Program-made: the position numbers and the translations under genes
In this document: positions 51,282 to 60,451 of the stretch, piece after piece
How the letters are laid out: each line of letters begins with the position of its first letter
How positions within the stretch are numbered: position 1 is the stretch's first letter
NCBI RefSeq assembly: GCF_043641925.1
Contig: NZ_JBHZRU010000007.1
Span: 62,001 to 126,000 of the forward strand
DNA length: 64,000 bases
Source: Paenisporosarcina quisquiliarum_A
Lineage (GTDB): Bacteria; Bacillota; Bacilli; Bacillales_A; Planococcaceae
Reading direction: 5' to 3'
The notes under the pieces: model-generated
Databases searched by the model: none
Told to the model about the DNA's origin: nothing
The model's input: the letters and a program-made list of their open reading frames with translations, nothing else

Positions 51282-52291
51282 GTCAAGCTTCCCCCTTCTT
51301 CACCTTCAAAGTGAAAGTGGTTCCAGCAGGTACATCGCACAAAATGTCCTGGTGCTATCTCGTGAAGTTGTGGTTCTGTTTCATGTGCTTCAGCAGGAAT
51401 CCAAGGAATCCGAGGAGCAAAGCGGCAACCATCTCGCGGTAAGTTTACTAATGATGGCACGATGCCTTGAATGACTTCTAATTTTTCGTTATCGCTATGT
51501 GTTTGTGGAATTGAGTTTAATAGTGATCTAGTGTATGGATGTACAGGATTGTTGAACAATTCATCAACAGGTGCTTCTTCAATTACTTGTCCTGCATACA
51601 TTACCGCAACACGGTCTGCAACTTCAGCAACGACACCAAGATCATGCGTGATTAAAATAATGCCAGACTCAGTCTCAGCTTGTAAGTCTTTTAAAAGATC
51701 TAAAATCTGAGCTTGAATGGTTACATCTAAAGCAGTCGTTGGTTCGTCTGCGATAATAATGGCTGGTTTACACGAAATAGCAATTGCGATGATTACACGT
51801 TGACGCATACCACCTGAAAGTTGATGTGGAAATTGTCGTACTACTCGTTCCGGTTTAGGAATTCCCACTTGATTTAGCAGTTCAATCACACGATGAGATC
51901 GCTCTGTTTTTGACAACTTCGTATGATAAATTAATGCCTCTGCGATTTGATCTCCAATTCGCATTAAGGGATTTAATGCAGATAATGGGTCTTGGAAGAT
52001 CATTCCAATATCATTCCCGCGGACTTTGTTAAGTTTGTCATCCGTTAATTTGGCTAAGTTAAGACCTTTAAATTGGATTTCACCTGAAATTTTGGTGTTG
52101 TTTGGATCGTGGAGTCCGATGATTGATGTTGCTAACGTACTTTTACCACATCCTGATTCTCCAACGATGGCTAAGATTTCATTTTTCTTTAAATGAATCG
52201 AAACGCCATCTACTGCATTAAAATATGTATCTTTTACTCGGAAACCAGTATGTAGATCGTTAATCGTTAAAAGATCTTGAGTCGGATTCAA
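51278..52291 (-). CDS. peptide ABC transporter ATPase, AppD/OppD type
   Basis: A 337-residue ABC ATPase: Walker A AIVGESGCGKSTLAT, signature QLSGGMRQRVIIAIAI, Walker B PAIIIADEP, H-loop ITHDLGVVAEV. The C-terminal extension keeps several cysteines (GCRFAPR ... FVRCTCWNHF), as in proteins with an FeS-type cluster. TTG 52291 is chosen since AGGAG is 7 nt upstream; the ATG at 52312 lies before that site. First gene of the operon. The upstream 52.3-52.57 kb is AT-rich; no clear operator is seen. Confidence 0.9.
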   Translation of the reverse strand: MNPTQDLLTINDLHTGFRVKDTYFNAVDGVSIHLKKNEILAIVGESGCGKSTLATSIIGLHDPNNTKISGEIQFKGLNLAKLTDDKLNKVRGNDIGMIFQDPLSALNPLMRIGDQIAEALIYHTKLSKTERSHRVIELLNQVGIPKPERVVRQFPHQLSGGMRQRVIIAIAISCKPAIIIADEPTTALDVTIQAQILDLLKDLQAETESGIILITHDLGVVAEVADRVAVMYAGQVIEEAPVDELFNNPVHPYTRSLLNSIPQTHSDNEKLEVIQGIVPSLVNLPRDGCRFAPRIPWIPAEAHETEPQLHEIAPGHFVRCTCWNHFHFEGEEGGSLT

Positions 52292-52570
52292 ATGATTACT
52301 CCTCTCATGCATATACTTAGATGTTATGAAACTTGTACTCTTTATAAAATTTAAATTATTCTGTTAATTGTTTACCTAGTTTTAAATTCTATTACAGAAT
52401 TATTACAACCGCAATATAAATTTTGCAAATTTCCTAAAATTCGCTAATTTTGTAAAGACGTTTGCCACTATAACCCTTTAATATCAACGATTCGTTAGTT
52501 GATTGAAATTTCTTTTTTTTCAGTTAAAGGTAATTTTTGAAATAGAATTTCTTAATGCTTAAATTCATTC

Positions 52571-52602
52571 AAAAAAAAATCTCCTCAAAAAGAGGAGATA
52601 TT
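52571..52602 (-). terminator. terminator of fabH-fabF
   Basis: ATCTCCTC-AAAAA-GAGGAGAT with a nine-T run on the minus strand. Confidence 0.85.
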
Positions 52603-52609
52603 CCAAACA

Positions 52610-53845
52610 TTATATTTTTTTGAAAACCAACGTTGCATTATGACCACCGAATCCAAGTGAATTGCTCATTGCATACTCAATATCTTTTGGACGAGCAGCA
52701 TTTGCCACATAATCTAAATCACAAATTGGATCTGGATTTTCTAAATTCATTGTTGGTGGCATAATTCCTTCATGAATCGCCAGAGCTGTGAAAATTGCTT
52801 CAATTCCGCCTGCCGCACCAAGTAAATGGCCTGTCATCGACTTCGTAGAACTCATTGCGAGTTTATTAGCATGATCACCAAAAACAGATTTTACAGCTAA
52901 TGTTTCGAATTGATCATTGTACGGTGTGCTTGTTCCATGTGCATTGATATAGTCAATTTGAGAAGGATCGATTCCTGCACCTTCAATGGCTTGTTTCATT
53001 GCACGTGCTGCACCTTCTCCTTCAGGAGCTGGAGCGGTAATATGATGGGCGTCACCAGTTGAACCATAGCCAATAATTTCGGCATACATTTTCGCTCCAC
53101 GCGCTTTCGCATGTTCGTATTCTTCTAAAATCAAAATACCCGAACCTTCGCCAATGACAAATCCATCGCGATTTGCATCGAATGGACGAGATGCTGTTTT
53201 AGGGTCTTGATTTAACGTCAAAGCTGTATTCGCACAGAATCCTGCTACAGACATATTCGTAATTGGCGCTTCTGCTCCACCTGAAATCATCACGTCTGCT
53301 TCTCCACGTTCGATAACTTTAAAAGCATCACCAAGCGAATTCGTACCAGATGCACATGCTGTTACGGTACAAGAATTCATCGCTTTTGCACCGAAGTGAA
53401 TCGATACTTGACCAGCTGCCATATCTGGAATCATCATTGGAACAAAGAATGGACTTACGCGACGGTATCCTCTATCAAGGAACGTACGGAATTGTTGTTC
53501 GTACGTCTCCATTCCACCGATACCTGAGCCAATCCATACACCTGTACGAAGGCCAAGTTCTGGTGTAATTTCAAGCTCCGCATCTTTAACAGCCATAATC
53601 GAAGCCGCTAAAGCAAAATGGGTAAACCGATCCATTTTGCGTGCATCTTTCTTTTCAATATACGATTCAATATCAAAATCTTTCACTTCAGCAGCTACTT
53701 TAGCTGGAAAGTCATCCGCATTCACTCGCGTCATTGGACCAATACCCGAACGTCCTTCTTTTATCCCAGCCCAAGTTGTCTCGATATCATTACCTAAAGG
53801 CGTAACTGCACCTATTCCTGTTATTACAACACGACGTTTTGTCAT
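52610..53845 (-). CDS. fabF: 3-oxoacyl-[acyl-carrier-protein] synthase II
   Basis: A 411-residue condensing enzyme of fatty-acid elongation. Catalytic Cys lies in TVTACASGTNSLGDAF (about residue 163), the two His in INAHGTSTPYNDQ and SMTGHLLGAAGG, with the Lys of MSSTKSMTG. Start ATG follows GAGGGGAGAA. It is 47 bp behind fabH and shares its FapR-controlled promoter. Confidence 0.95.
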   Translation of the reverse strand: MTKRRVVITGIGAVTPLGNDIETTWAGIKEGRSGIGPMTRVNADDFPAKVAAEVKDFDIESYIEKKDARKMDRFTHFALAASIMAVKDAELEITPELGLRTGVWIGSGIGGMETYEQQFRTFLDRGYRRVSPFFVPMMIPDMAAGQVSIHFGAKAMNSCTVTACASGTNSLGDAFKVIERGEADVMISGGAEAPITNMSVAGFCANTALTLNQDPKTASRPFDANRDGFVIGEGSGILILEEYEHAKARGAKMYAEIIGYGSTGDAHHITAPAPEGEGAARAMKQAIEGAGIDPSQIDYINAHGTSTPYNDQFETLAVKSVFGDHANKLAMSSTKSMTGHLLGAAGGIEAIFTALAIHEGIMPPTMNLENPDPICDLDYVANAARPKDIEYAMSNSLGFGGHNATLVFKKI

Positions 53846-53892
53846 GATAATCGTTCTCCCCTCATCAATAAGCTATACGTGTACATTAAGTT

Positions 53893-54828
53893 TTATTTAC
53901 CCCAACGCATGGCAATTGCGCCCCATGTTAATCCGCCGCCGAACCCAACCATGACAATTACATCATCGTCCGAAATCTTGCCATTTAATACTTCTTCTTT
54001 TAATGAAATCGGAATCGATGCTGCAGATGTATTCCCAAACTGATTAATGGTTTTTGACATTTTCTCTTCAGGTAAGCCTAAGCGTTGACGTGATGATTCC
54101 ATAATCCTAATATTTGCTTGGTGAGGCACTAAGAAATCAACCTCATCTTTAGAAAGACCTGCTTTTGTTATCACATTCTCTGCAGACTCACCCATTTGGC
54201 GAACCGCAAATTTAAACACTTCTCGACCATTCATTTCTAGATAAGGTCCTTCTTGATACAAATGCTTTCCACCTGAACCATCCGCTCCAAGCTCAAATGA
54301 TAAAATCCCTCTTCCTTCTGAAACATGACCAATAACTGCAGCTCCAGCTCCGTCTCCAAACAAGACAGCTGTATTGCGATCTTCGAAGTTCGTAATCTTT
54401 GAAAGTTTTTCTACACCCACGACTAAAACATATGGATAAGTCCCTGATTCGACAAATTGTTTTGCCGTAATCACACCATACATAAAACCAGCACAAGCAG
54501 CTGAAATATCCATAGCTGCCGCATGGGTAGCTTCTAAACGCTCTTGAATCATGGTTGATACGCTTGGAAATGGTTTATCAGGAGTGACTGTCGCCACTAA
54601 AATTAATCCAATTTGATCCGCACGGATTCCTGCATCATGAATTGCATCCTTTGCCGCTTCATAAGCCATATCGGACGTATTGACGTCGTCACCAGCAAAC
54701 CGTCTTTCTTCTATACCAGTTCGAGTGCGAATCCACTCATCGGTTGTGTCCATTCTTTTCTCTAAATCAAAATTGGTAACGATTTGTTCAGGAATATATC
54801 TACCTAAACCTACTATTCCAGCATTCAT
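53893..54828 (-). CDS. fabH: 3-oxoacyl-[acyl-carrier-protein] synthase III
   Basis: A 311-residue initiating ketoacyl-ACP synthase using acyl-CoA and malonyl-ACP. The triad is seen as Cys in ISAACAGFMYGV (about residue 112), His in LVPHQANIRI and Asn in NQFGNTSAASIP. GAGGTTG precedes ATG at 54828. A FapR operator sits about 30 bp upstream. Start primer specificity (branched or straight) cannot be read from the sequence. Confidence 0.95.
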   Translation of the reverse strand: MNAGIVGLGRYIPEQIVTNFDLEKRMDTTDEWIRTRTGIEERRFAGDDVNTSDMAYEAAKDAIHDAGIRADQIGLILVATVTPDKPFPSVSTMIQERLEATHAAAMDISAACAGFMYGVITAKQFVESGTYPYVLVVGVEKLSKITNFEDRNTAVLFGDGAGAAVIGHVSEGRGILSFELGADGSGGKHLYQEGPYLEMNGREVFKFAVRQMGESAENVITKAGLSKDEVDFLVPHQANIRIMESSRQRLGLPEEKMSKTINQFGNTSAASIPISLKEEVLNGKISDDDVIVMVGFGGGLTWGAIAMRWGK

Positions 54829-54858
54829 GAGACAACCTCATTTCGTTTGTTATCAATT

Positions 54859-54877
54859 ATTAGTACCTGGTAACAAT
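54859..54877 (-). promoter_or_regulatory. FapR operator upstream of fabH
   Basis: ATTAGTACCTGGTAACAAT (plus-strand reading) matches the FapR palindrome with one weaker arm. It parallels the site before fabI at 22852. Confidence 0.8.
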
Positions 54878-55018
54878 AATAACGAATTCAAGGTCATTTG
54901 ACAACCGTCCGCCACGACTTCGCCAAATATACGCGTTCATTTTGAAAAGATTCTTTTTCAATAAAGATTCGTATGGTATGATAAAGTCATTAAATAGTCT
55001 GTTTAGAGGTGAAACCAC

Positions 55019-55207
55019 GTGAAATTTGTCTTTACATTTATTTGGTCTTTTCTATTGATCACATTGCTTAACTATGTTGTTAGTTCTGTAAATGGTGTAC
55101 CTTTTGACTTTACACTAGGCGCAATCGTTTCAGTTGGTGTTGCATTGTTATTGTTTGTAATTTCTAAAGTTATTCCAAACGAACCTGTTGCACACGAACA
55201 TCACTAA
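55019..55207 (+). CDS. DUF2929 family small membrane protein (YjzD-like)
   Basis: Sixty-two residues with two helices (KFVFTFIWSFLLITLLNYVVSSV and FTLGAIVSVGVALLLFVISKVIP) and a His-rich tail (EHH). Size, layout and position near fabH match DUF2929. GTG start at 55019 after AGAGGTG. Function unknown. It is divergent from fabH, with a strong terminator after it. Confidence 0.7.
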   Translation: MKFVFTFIWSFLLITLLNYVVSSVNGVPFDFTLGAIVSVGVALLLFVISKVIPNEPVAHEHH

Positions 55208-55221
55208 TAATTAAACATCAA

Positions 55222-55257
55222 AAACGGTCTCTCATTTTATTGAGAGACCGTTTTTTC
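55222..55257 (+). terminator. terminator of the DUF2929 gene
   Basis: AACGGTCTCTCA-TTTTAT-TGAGAGACCGTT with six T. Confidence 0.85.
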
Positions 55258-55288
55258 TATACATAAAAAGTTTCTGATTTTCATTACT

Positions 55289-55432
55289 GCGGACGCTTTC
55301 CGGTGGGCAAGGCATCAGCCGCTTCCTTCGCTATGCTCAGTCCAGGGTCTTTAGCTCTTGCACCTGCCGCTTCGCTTTCGGTGCAAAAAACATCTGCTAT
55401 TCCCCTCGGAGTCGCCGCCTCCATTCCAATCA
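55289..55432 (+). repeat. dispersed GGACGCTTTCC element, copy 4
   Basis: Starts GCGGACGCTTTCCGGTGGGC and shares CAGCCGCTTCCTTCGC, CAGTCCAGGGTCTT and the end GTCGCCGCCTCCATTCC with the copy at 37849. It has an extra interior piece (CACCTGCCGCTTCGC ... TTCGGTGC hairpin). Confidence 0.8.
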
Positions 55433-55506
55433 GAATTGAGTTAACCAAATGCCAGTTAATCTGTAGAGATTACCTGTATTCTCTGAAATCAATACAGTTT
55501 ACAAAT

Positions 55507-57624
55507 CTATATTTTATTAATTTGGATTTGCTTATCAACAACTGTCGCTTCAATTCGGCTACCTGGTATTAATTCTCCACCTAATAATTCTTTTGCAACT
55601 GCCGTTTCGACATGACGTTGTATAAATCGACGTAAAGGGCGTGCACCAAAAGCGGCATCAGTTCCTTGATCAACTACCCACGTTATGAGCTCAGGTGTAT
55701 ACGTTAAATGGATTTCTTGTTCACCCACACGTTTAGCAAGCTGCTCTAAATATTTCTCAGTAATTGCTTCAAAGTGAGAACCTTTTAGTGAATGGAATAA
55801 AACAACTTCATCCATACGGTTCAATAGTTCGGGTTTGAAGTGAGCACGTAAAGCAGTCATTACTTGGTCTTCCGCATGTTCTCCACCATCTAATAGATAC
55901 TGCGATCCAATATTGGAAGTCAATATAACCACGGTGTTTGTGAAGTTAACCATTCGTCCTTGGCTATCAGTAATACGTCCATCGTCTAGCAGTTGCAACA
56001 AAATATTCGCTACATCTGGATGTGCTTTTTCAATTTCATCTAACAATACAACCGAATATGGATTTCGTCGCACTGCTTCTGTTAATTGGCCACCTTCTTC
56101 ATACCCGATATAACCAGGAGGTGCCCCTACTAGTCTAGAAACACTATGCTTTTCCATGTATTCAGACATATCAATTCGAATGAAATGATCTTCGGAATCA
56201 AACAAATTAGCAGCTAATGCTTTCGCTAATTCAGTTTTCCCAACTCCGGTAGGACCAAGGAATAAGAAGGAACCAATTGGTTTAGATGGATCTTTAATAC
56301 CTGCACGAGCACGCCATACAGCTTCCGTTACAAATCGAACGGCTTGATCTTGCCCCACAACTCGTTCTTGAAGTGTTTCTTTTAAGCGCAATAATTTATC
56401 TCGCTCTCCTTCAATAAGCTTAGTCACAGGAATGCCCGTCCATCTAGCTACAATTGAAGCAATTTCTTCAGCTGTTACTTCTTCTCGTAATAAGCGATTA
56501 TCTGTGCTTGTTTCAAGATCTGCTTCTAAATCCGCCAGTTCTTTTTCGAGCGATGGCATTTTTCCATGGCGTAGTTCTGCTGCTTTATTCAAATCATAAC
56601 GATTTTCAGCATCCTCTAAGTCTCTTCGATAAACATCTAATTGTTCACGTTTTTCTTGTATATGCTTCAGTGATTCTTTTTCAGTTGTCCATTGGTTGCG
56701 CATTGCTTCTGTTGACGATTTTAGTGTCTCTAGTTCCGTACGCAAATTAGTTAACCTTTTTTGACTAGCTGGATCTTTTTCTTTCATTAATGCCTGTTCT
56801 TCTATTTCGAGTTGCATCATTCTTCTCGTAACTTCATCCAGTTCCTGCGGCATCGAGTCAATTTCAGTACGAATCATCGCACATGCTTCATCAACTAAAT
56901 CAATCGCTTTATCTGGTAAAAACCGTTCAGTTAAATAACGGTTCGAAAGTTGAGCTGCTGCTACAATCGCACGGTCATGAATGCGTACCGCATGATGCAA
57001 TTCAAATCGTTCCTTTAAACCACGTAATATTGAAACCGTATCTTCAACAGATGGTTCGCGAACAAGCACTTGTTGGAATCGACGCTCTAACGCAGGATCT
57101 TTTTCAATATGCATTCTGTACTCATCGAGAGTTGTTGCACCAATACAATGCAACTCACCACGAGCAAGCATCGGTTTTAACATGTTCCCCGCGTCCATCG
57201 CACCTTCCGTTTTACCTGCACCAACAATGGTATGGATTTCATCAATGAATAAAATGATGCGACCTTCACTGTCTTTTACTTCTTTCAATACTGCTTTTAA
57301 ACGTTCTTCAAATTCTCCACGATATTTAGCACCTGCAATTAAGGACGCCATATCTAATTCGAAGATGTCTCGATCTTTTAATCCTTCAGGCACGTCTTTT
57401 CTGACAATACGTTGTGCTAATCCTTCTACAATCGCTGTTTTCCCAACACCTGGTTCTCCGATAAGAACCGGATTATTTTTCGTTTTACGAGAAAGAATTC
57501 GAATCACATGACGAATCTCTTGATCACGGCCAATAACCGGATCCATTTTGCCATTTCGAGCTTGTTCGACAAGATTTCGACCGTATAATTCAAGAGGCTT
57601 TTTTTGTTCATTTTGTTGTTGCAT
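55507..57624 (-). CDS. clpB: ClpB-type disaggregase lacking the N-terminal domain
   Basis: A 705-residue Hsp100. It begins with a short Gln-rich head and then directly YGRNLVEQARNGKMDPVIGRD, so the usual 150-residue Clp_N domain is absent. NBD1 has Walker A IGEPGVGKTA and Walker B IILFIDEIHT; a coiled-coil middle domain spans about residues 280-400; NBD2 has LGPTGVGKTELAKALA and VVLLDEIEKAHPDV. The ClpP-binding IGF/L loop is not seen, so it should refold aggregates with DnaK. ATG 57624 follows GAGGAG at 8 nt. A CtsR operator lies just upstream. Confidence 0.88.
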   Translation of the reverse strand: MQQQNEQKKPLELYGRNLVEQARNGKMDPVIGRDQEIRHVIRILSRKTKNNPVLIGEPGVGKTAIVEGLAQRIVRKDVPEGLKDRDIFELDMASLIAGAKYRGEFEERLKAVLKEVKDSEGRIILFIDEIHTIVGAGKTEGAMDAGNMLKPMLARGELHCIGATTLDEYRMHIEKDPALERRFQQVLVREPSVEDTVSILRGLKERFELHHAVRIHDRAIVAAAQLSNRYLTERFLPDKAIDLVDEACAMIRTEIDSMPQELDEVTRRMMQLEIEEQALMKEKDPASQKRLTNLRTELETLKSSTEAMRNQWTTEKESLKHIQEKREQLDVYRRDLEDAENRYDLNKAAELRHGKMPSLEKELADLEADLETSTDNRLLREEVTAEEIASIVARWTGIPVTKLIEGERDKLLRLKETLQERVVGQDQAVRFVTEAVWRARAGIKDPSKPIGSFLFLGPTGVGKTELAKALAANLFDSEDHFIRIDMSEYMEKHSVSRLVGAPPGYIGYEEGGQLTEAVRRNPYSVVLLDEIEKAHPDVANILLQLLDDGRITDSQGRMVNFTNTVVILTSNIGSQYLLDGGEHAEDQVMTALRAHFKPELLNRMDEVVLFHSLKGSHFEAITEKYLEQLAKRVGEQEIHLTYTPELITWVVDQGTDAAFGARPLRRFIQRHVETAVAKELLGGELIPGSRIEATVVDKQIQINKI

Positions 57625-57642
57625 ACATCCCACTCCTCAAAG

Positions 57643-57659
57643 TTTGACCTTTTTTGACT
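57643..57659 (-). promoter_or_regulatory. CtsR operator at the clpB promoter
   Basis: On the minus strand AGTCAAA-AAA-GGTCAAA is a full CtsR heptad direct repeat, starting immediately after a -10 box TATAAT whose -35 (TTTACA) is 18 bp upstream. Heat should relieve repression. Confidence 0.88.
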
Positions 57660-57806
57660 ATTATACGATTGAACATGGAGAACTGTAAAGAAAAGTGATT
57701 TTACATATAAATATCCTTATATTTAACAATACGAATTGGAAAATTTTTGACTCCCGAGCTGATGTATTCAACCTTCTCAATTGGAAACTGCTGGGCTTTC
57801 GCTCGT

Positions 57807-57899
57807 AGAACTCGAAAATGAGTGAAAGGTCTACAATTGAAAGAACAAGATCTCACTTTGAAAGACCAAGATCCGCATTTGAAAGTGAAAGCTCATCAC
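57807..57899 (-). repeat. 21-bp periodic array, CTTTCACTTTCAA family, copy 2
   Basis: On the minus strand four units begin at 57891, 57870, 57849 and 57828, with the same GTGATGAG flank, core and final CTTTCACTCA unit as at 46328. Spacer bases differ, showing an old duplication. A 21-codon ATG...TAG frame keeps start and stop in both copies (46323-46388; 57831-57896). Confidence 0.85.
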
Positions 57900-58040
57900 C
57901 AAATCAATCGAATCAGAGCTATCCCCTCAGAAGCATAGCGAAAAGAGCTAATTAGGGCTGCTAAAGCAGCCTTTTTTGTTGGTAACATCGGAACAGATTT
58001 GAATATGGGGGCCAGGTTTTTGTGGCAGTTTATATGAATC

Positions 58041-58255
58041 GAAGCGGAAGACGGCGTAAAACAACTGCTCCTGCATCGCTGCGCTAGCTTCGTCGCAAAG
58101 ATTAGAACCAAATTTGGTCCTAATCTTTCCAGCGGGAATAGCAGTTATTTTCTGCACCGAAAGCGGAGCGGCAGGTGCATGAACTGAAGGCCCCGCAAGA
58201 ACGCAGTGATGAGGAGACTGAAGTTATGCCCGCGGAACGCATCCGTTTGAAGCGG
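58041..58255 (-). repeat. dispersed GGACGCTTTCC element, copy 5 (rearranged)
   Basis: Opens GAAGCGGAAGACGGCG and closes CCCGCGGAACGCATCCG; it contains inner hairpins, including AGATTAG ... CTAATCT (58099-58129) and GCACCGAAAGCGGAGCGGCAGGTGC. It is longer and more diverged than the others. Together with the array at 57807 it accounts for most of the 57.7-58.3 kb gap. Confidence 0.6.
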
Positions 58256-58290
58256 AATTAATAAATAATCATAAAACTCCAAATGAAATC

Positions 58291-58332
58291 AAAAAAAGCC
58301 CTACAATTCAGCTTTCACTGAATCATAGGACT
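58291..58332 (-). terminator. terminator of yitV-yitW
   Basis: AGTCCTATGATTCAG-TGAAAG-CTGAATTGTAGGGCT followed by seven T on the minus strand (stem halves 15 bp, imperfect). Confidence 0.75.
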
Positions 58333-58345
58333 GTATGCACATATA

Positions 58346-58654
58346 TTATCTGACACCGAGTGCCATTTTAGCGTAACGTGACATATTGTCTTTTGACCAA
58401 CCTGGTGTCCAAACAATATTAACGTCCACTTCTTTGATTTCCGGTAATTCATATAATGATGTTTTAACCATATCAACAATCATTGGTCCCATCGGGCAAC
58501 CTAATGATGTTAACGTCATCGTTACAACTGCAAATCCGTCTTCAGACAAATCGACATCATAAACGAGACCTAAATTAACGATATCAATCCCAAGTTCTGG
58601 GTCAATCACGTTTTCAAGTGCACCCATCATGCTTTCGCGCATATCTTGATCCAT
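58346..58654 (-). CDS. yitW: MIP18/DUF59 family FeS assembly protein (YitW)
   Basis: A 102-residue MIP18-type (SufT/PaaD-like) protein. The core ALENVIDPELGIDIVNLGLVYDV and LTSLGCPMGPMIVDMV, with its conserved Cys, are diagnostic; members assist iron-sulfur cluster maturation. ATG 58654 is 7 nt from AAGGGG, better than 58660. It follows yitV at 50 bp, as in B. subtilis. Confidence 0.87.
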   Translation of the reverse strand: MDQDMRESMMGALENVIDPELGIDIVNLGLVYDVDLSEDGFAVVTMTLTSLGCPMGPMIVDMVKTSLYELPEIKEVDVNIVWTPGWSKDNMSRYAKMALGVR

Positions 58655-58704
58655 ATTCATACCCCTTTCCGAATCTGGTATAGTTCCATCATATCAAATC
58701 GCGG

Positions 58705-59478
58705 TTAGACTGACAAATACTCTGCCAGAAAATCCGTTGCTTCCAGTAACCCTTTTCTTGAAACAGCATGTCCTGCTAGTTGATCCGACTTAAATTGAAA
58801 ACGCTCTGGATGTTCAGCATATGATTTTTTTATGGCGTTATAGAAATTATATGTTGGTTCGTATGGAACAACTGTGTCTTGTTGACCATGCCAAAAGAAA
58901 ACAGGTCGTCCATTTAACGCTTCCGGATTTTTCGTTAAGTCAAAATTGCTTAACGTCTCTAAAATTTGTTTACGCTCGATTTCGGTCACTGGCAATTTAA
59001 AGCCACGTGCTTCGTATTGTGCCATTTGTGCTTTCGCCAATTGTACATAACCAGGTGATCCCATCATCACGGCTGCGACATCTACCCATGGATACACTTT
59101 TAAACAACCTAGTGTCTCAATTCCGCCCATTGATGTACCTGCAAGCGCTATTTTTGTATCGTCCGATAATAACTGACGATTGATACATTCACTTCTTAAA
59201 GTTTTGACATCTTCAATAGAAGTTAAAACAATTTCCCAAAATCTTAACGATAATTGGATTTCATCCAAAGATTCATGACGTTCACCGTGTAAATGCGCAT
59301 CTGGCAATAAAACACGCATTCCTCTTTCAGCTAACTGGTAGGCATAATGAAGATTATGCTCCTTCGCACTCGTAAAACCGTGTAAAAAGAAAACAACTGG
59401 AACTTGTTCATTTTTATATTCTTCCTTATATACATGCAAAAGAGGAATATTGCTCCACTTTTCGTGATCAACAATCAT
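58705..59478 (-). CDS. yitV: alpha/beta hydrolase (YitV-like esterase)
   Basis: A 257-residue alpha/beta hydrolase. FFLHGFTSAKEHN supplies the oxyanion region, ALAGTSMGGIETLG holds the nucleophile serine (about residue 117), and the acid/His pair is in HGQQDTVVPYEPT and LAGHAVSRKG. No signal peptide, so it acts in the cytosol. Position before yitW and divergent from yitU is conserved in Bacillus. Substrate unknown. Confidence 0.83.
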   Translation of the reverse strand: MIVDHEKWSNIPLLHVYKEEYKNEQVPVVFFLHGFTSAKEHNLHYAYQLAERGMRVLLPDAHLHGERHESLDEIQLSLRFWEIVLTSIEDVKTLRSECINRQLLSDDTKIALAGTSMGGIETLGCLKVYPWVDVAAVMMGSPGYVQLAKAQMAQYEARGFKLPVTEIERKQILETLSNFDLTKNPEALNGRPVFFWHGQQDTVVPYEPTYNFYNAIKKSYAEHPERFQFKSDQLAGHAVSRKGLLEATDFLAEYLSV

Positions 59479-59614
59479 ACATTACACATCCTTTTAGCTC
59501 AACATACTATTATCGTAGCAAAGTATTTCTGAAAGTTCAAAAATGAGTTGGATATTTTTGACGATTCCTCTATGTGAAGATACACTTTATATAGAAGGAA
59601 AGGAGTTCTACATC

Positions 59615-60421
59615 ATGCAACCACATTTAATCGTTTTGGATTTAGACGGAACTTTATTGACTGATGAGAAAGTCATTTCAGAAAAAACTTTACATACGTT
59701 AAATAAAGCTCGTGAAAATGGACATGAGGTCATGATTGCGACCGGTCGACCTTATCGAGCAAGCGAAATTTATTATCAACAACTAAAAATTGAAACGCCA
59801 ATCGTGAATTTTAATGGTGCATTTGTTCACCATCCTTTGGATAAAGATTTTAAAACCGTTCATGAGCCGATTAATTTAAAGGTGGTAAATGAAGTCATTG
59901 ACGCTCTACACGATTTTAAATTCCACAATATCATTGCCGAGGTTATGGACGATGTATACTTACATTATCATGATGAAAAACTGCTCGATATATTCAGCTT
60001 CGGTAATCCGCAAATAACAACTGGTGACATTCGCAATTATTTAAAAGCGGACCCAACGAGTATACTCATTCATGCAGAAGAATCGGAAGTCTCTGCTATT
60101 CGACAACACTTACATGATGTTCACGCGGAAGTGATTGATCATAGACGTTGGGGTGCACCTTGGCATGTCATAGAAATCGTACGAAGCGGTTTAAGCAAAG
60201 CTGTTGGACTCGCCCATGTATCTAAACATTTGAACATTCCTCAAGATCGTATCATTGCATTTGGGGATGAGGACAATGATTTAGAAATGATTGAATATGC
60301 TGGTACTGGCGTAGCAATGGGTAACGCGATTGAACCTTTGAAGTCATTAGCCGATGATGTTACCGGTACGAATAACGAGGACGGTATTGCGAATTACTTA
60401 CAACAACGTTTAAACTTATAA
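59615..60421 (+). CDS. yitU: HAD-superfamily Cof-type phosphatase (YitU)
   Basis: A 268-residue class IIB HAD phosphatase. Motif I LDLDGTLLTDEK (residues 7-18), motif II IATGRPYRAS, Lys in SGLSKAVGLAHVSKHL and motif IV FGDEDNDLEMI are intact. YitU in B. subtilis dephosphorylates the riboflavin precursor ARPP among other phosphosugars; the same role here is inference. ATG 59615 has AAAGGAG 9 nt upstream; the earlier in-frame codons are not used. Confidence 0.88.
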   Translation: MQPHLIVLDLDGTLLTDEKVISEKTLHTLNKARENGHEVMIATGRPYRASEIYYQQLKIETPIVNFNGAFVHHPLDKDFKTVHEPINLKVVNEVIDALHDFKFHNIIAEVMDDVYLHYHDEKLLDIFSFGNPQITTGDIRNYLKADPTSILIHAEESEVSAIRQHLHDVHAEVIDHRRWGAPWHVIEIVRSGLSKAVGLAHVSKHLNIPQDRIIAFGDEDNDLEMIEYAGTGVAMGNAIEPLKSLADDVTGTNNEDGIANYLQQRLNL

Positions 60422-60451
60422 AAAAAGACAAGAATTATTTGGGGGATGGAA

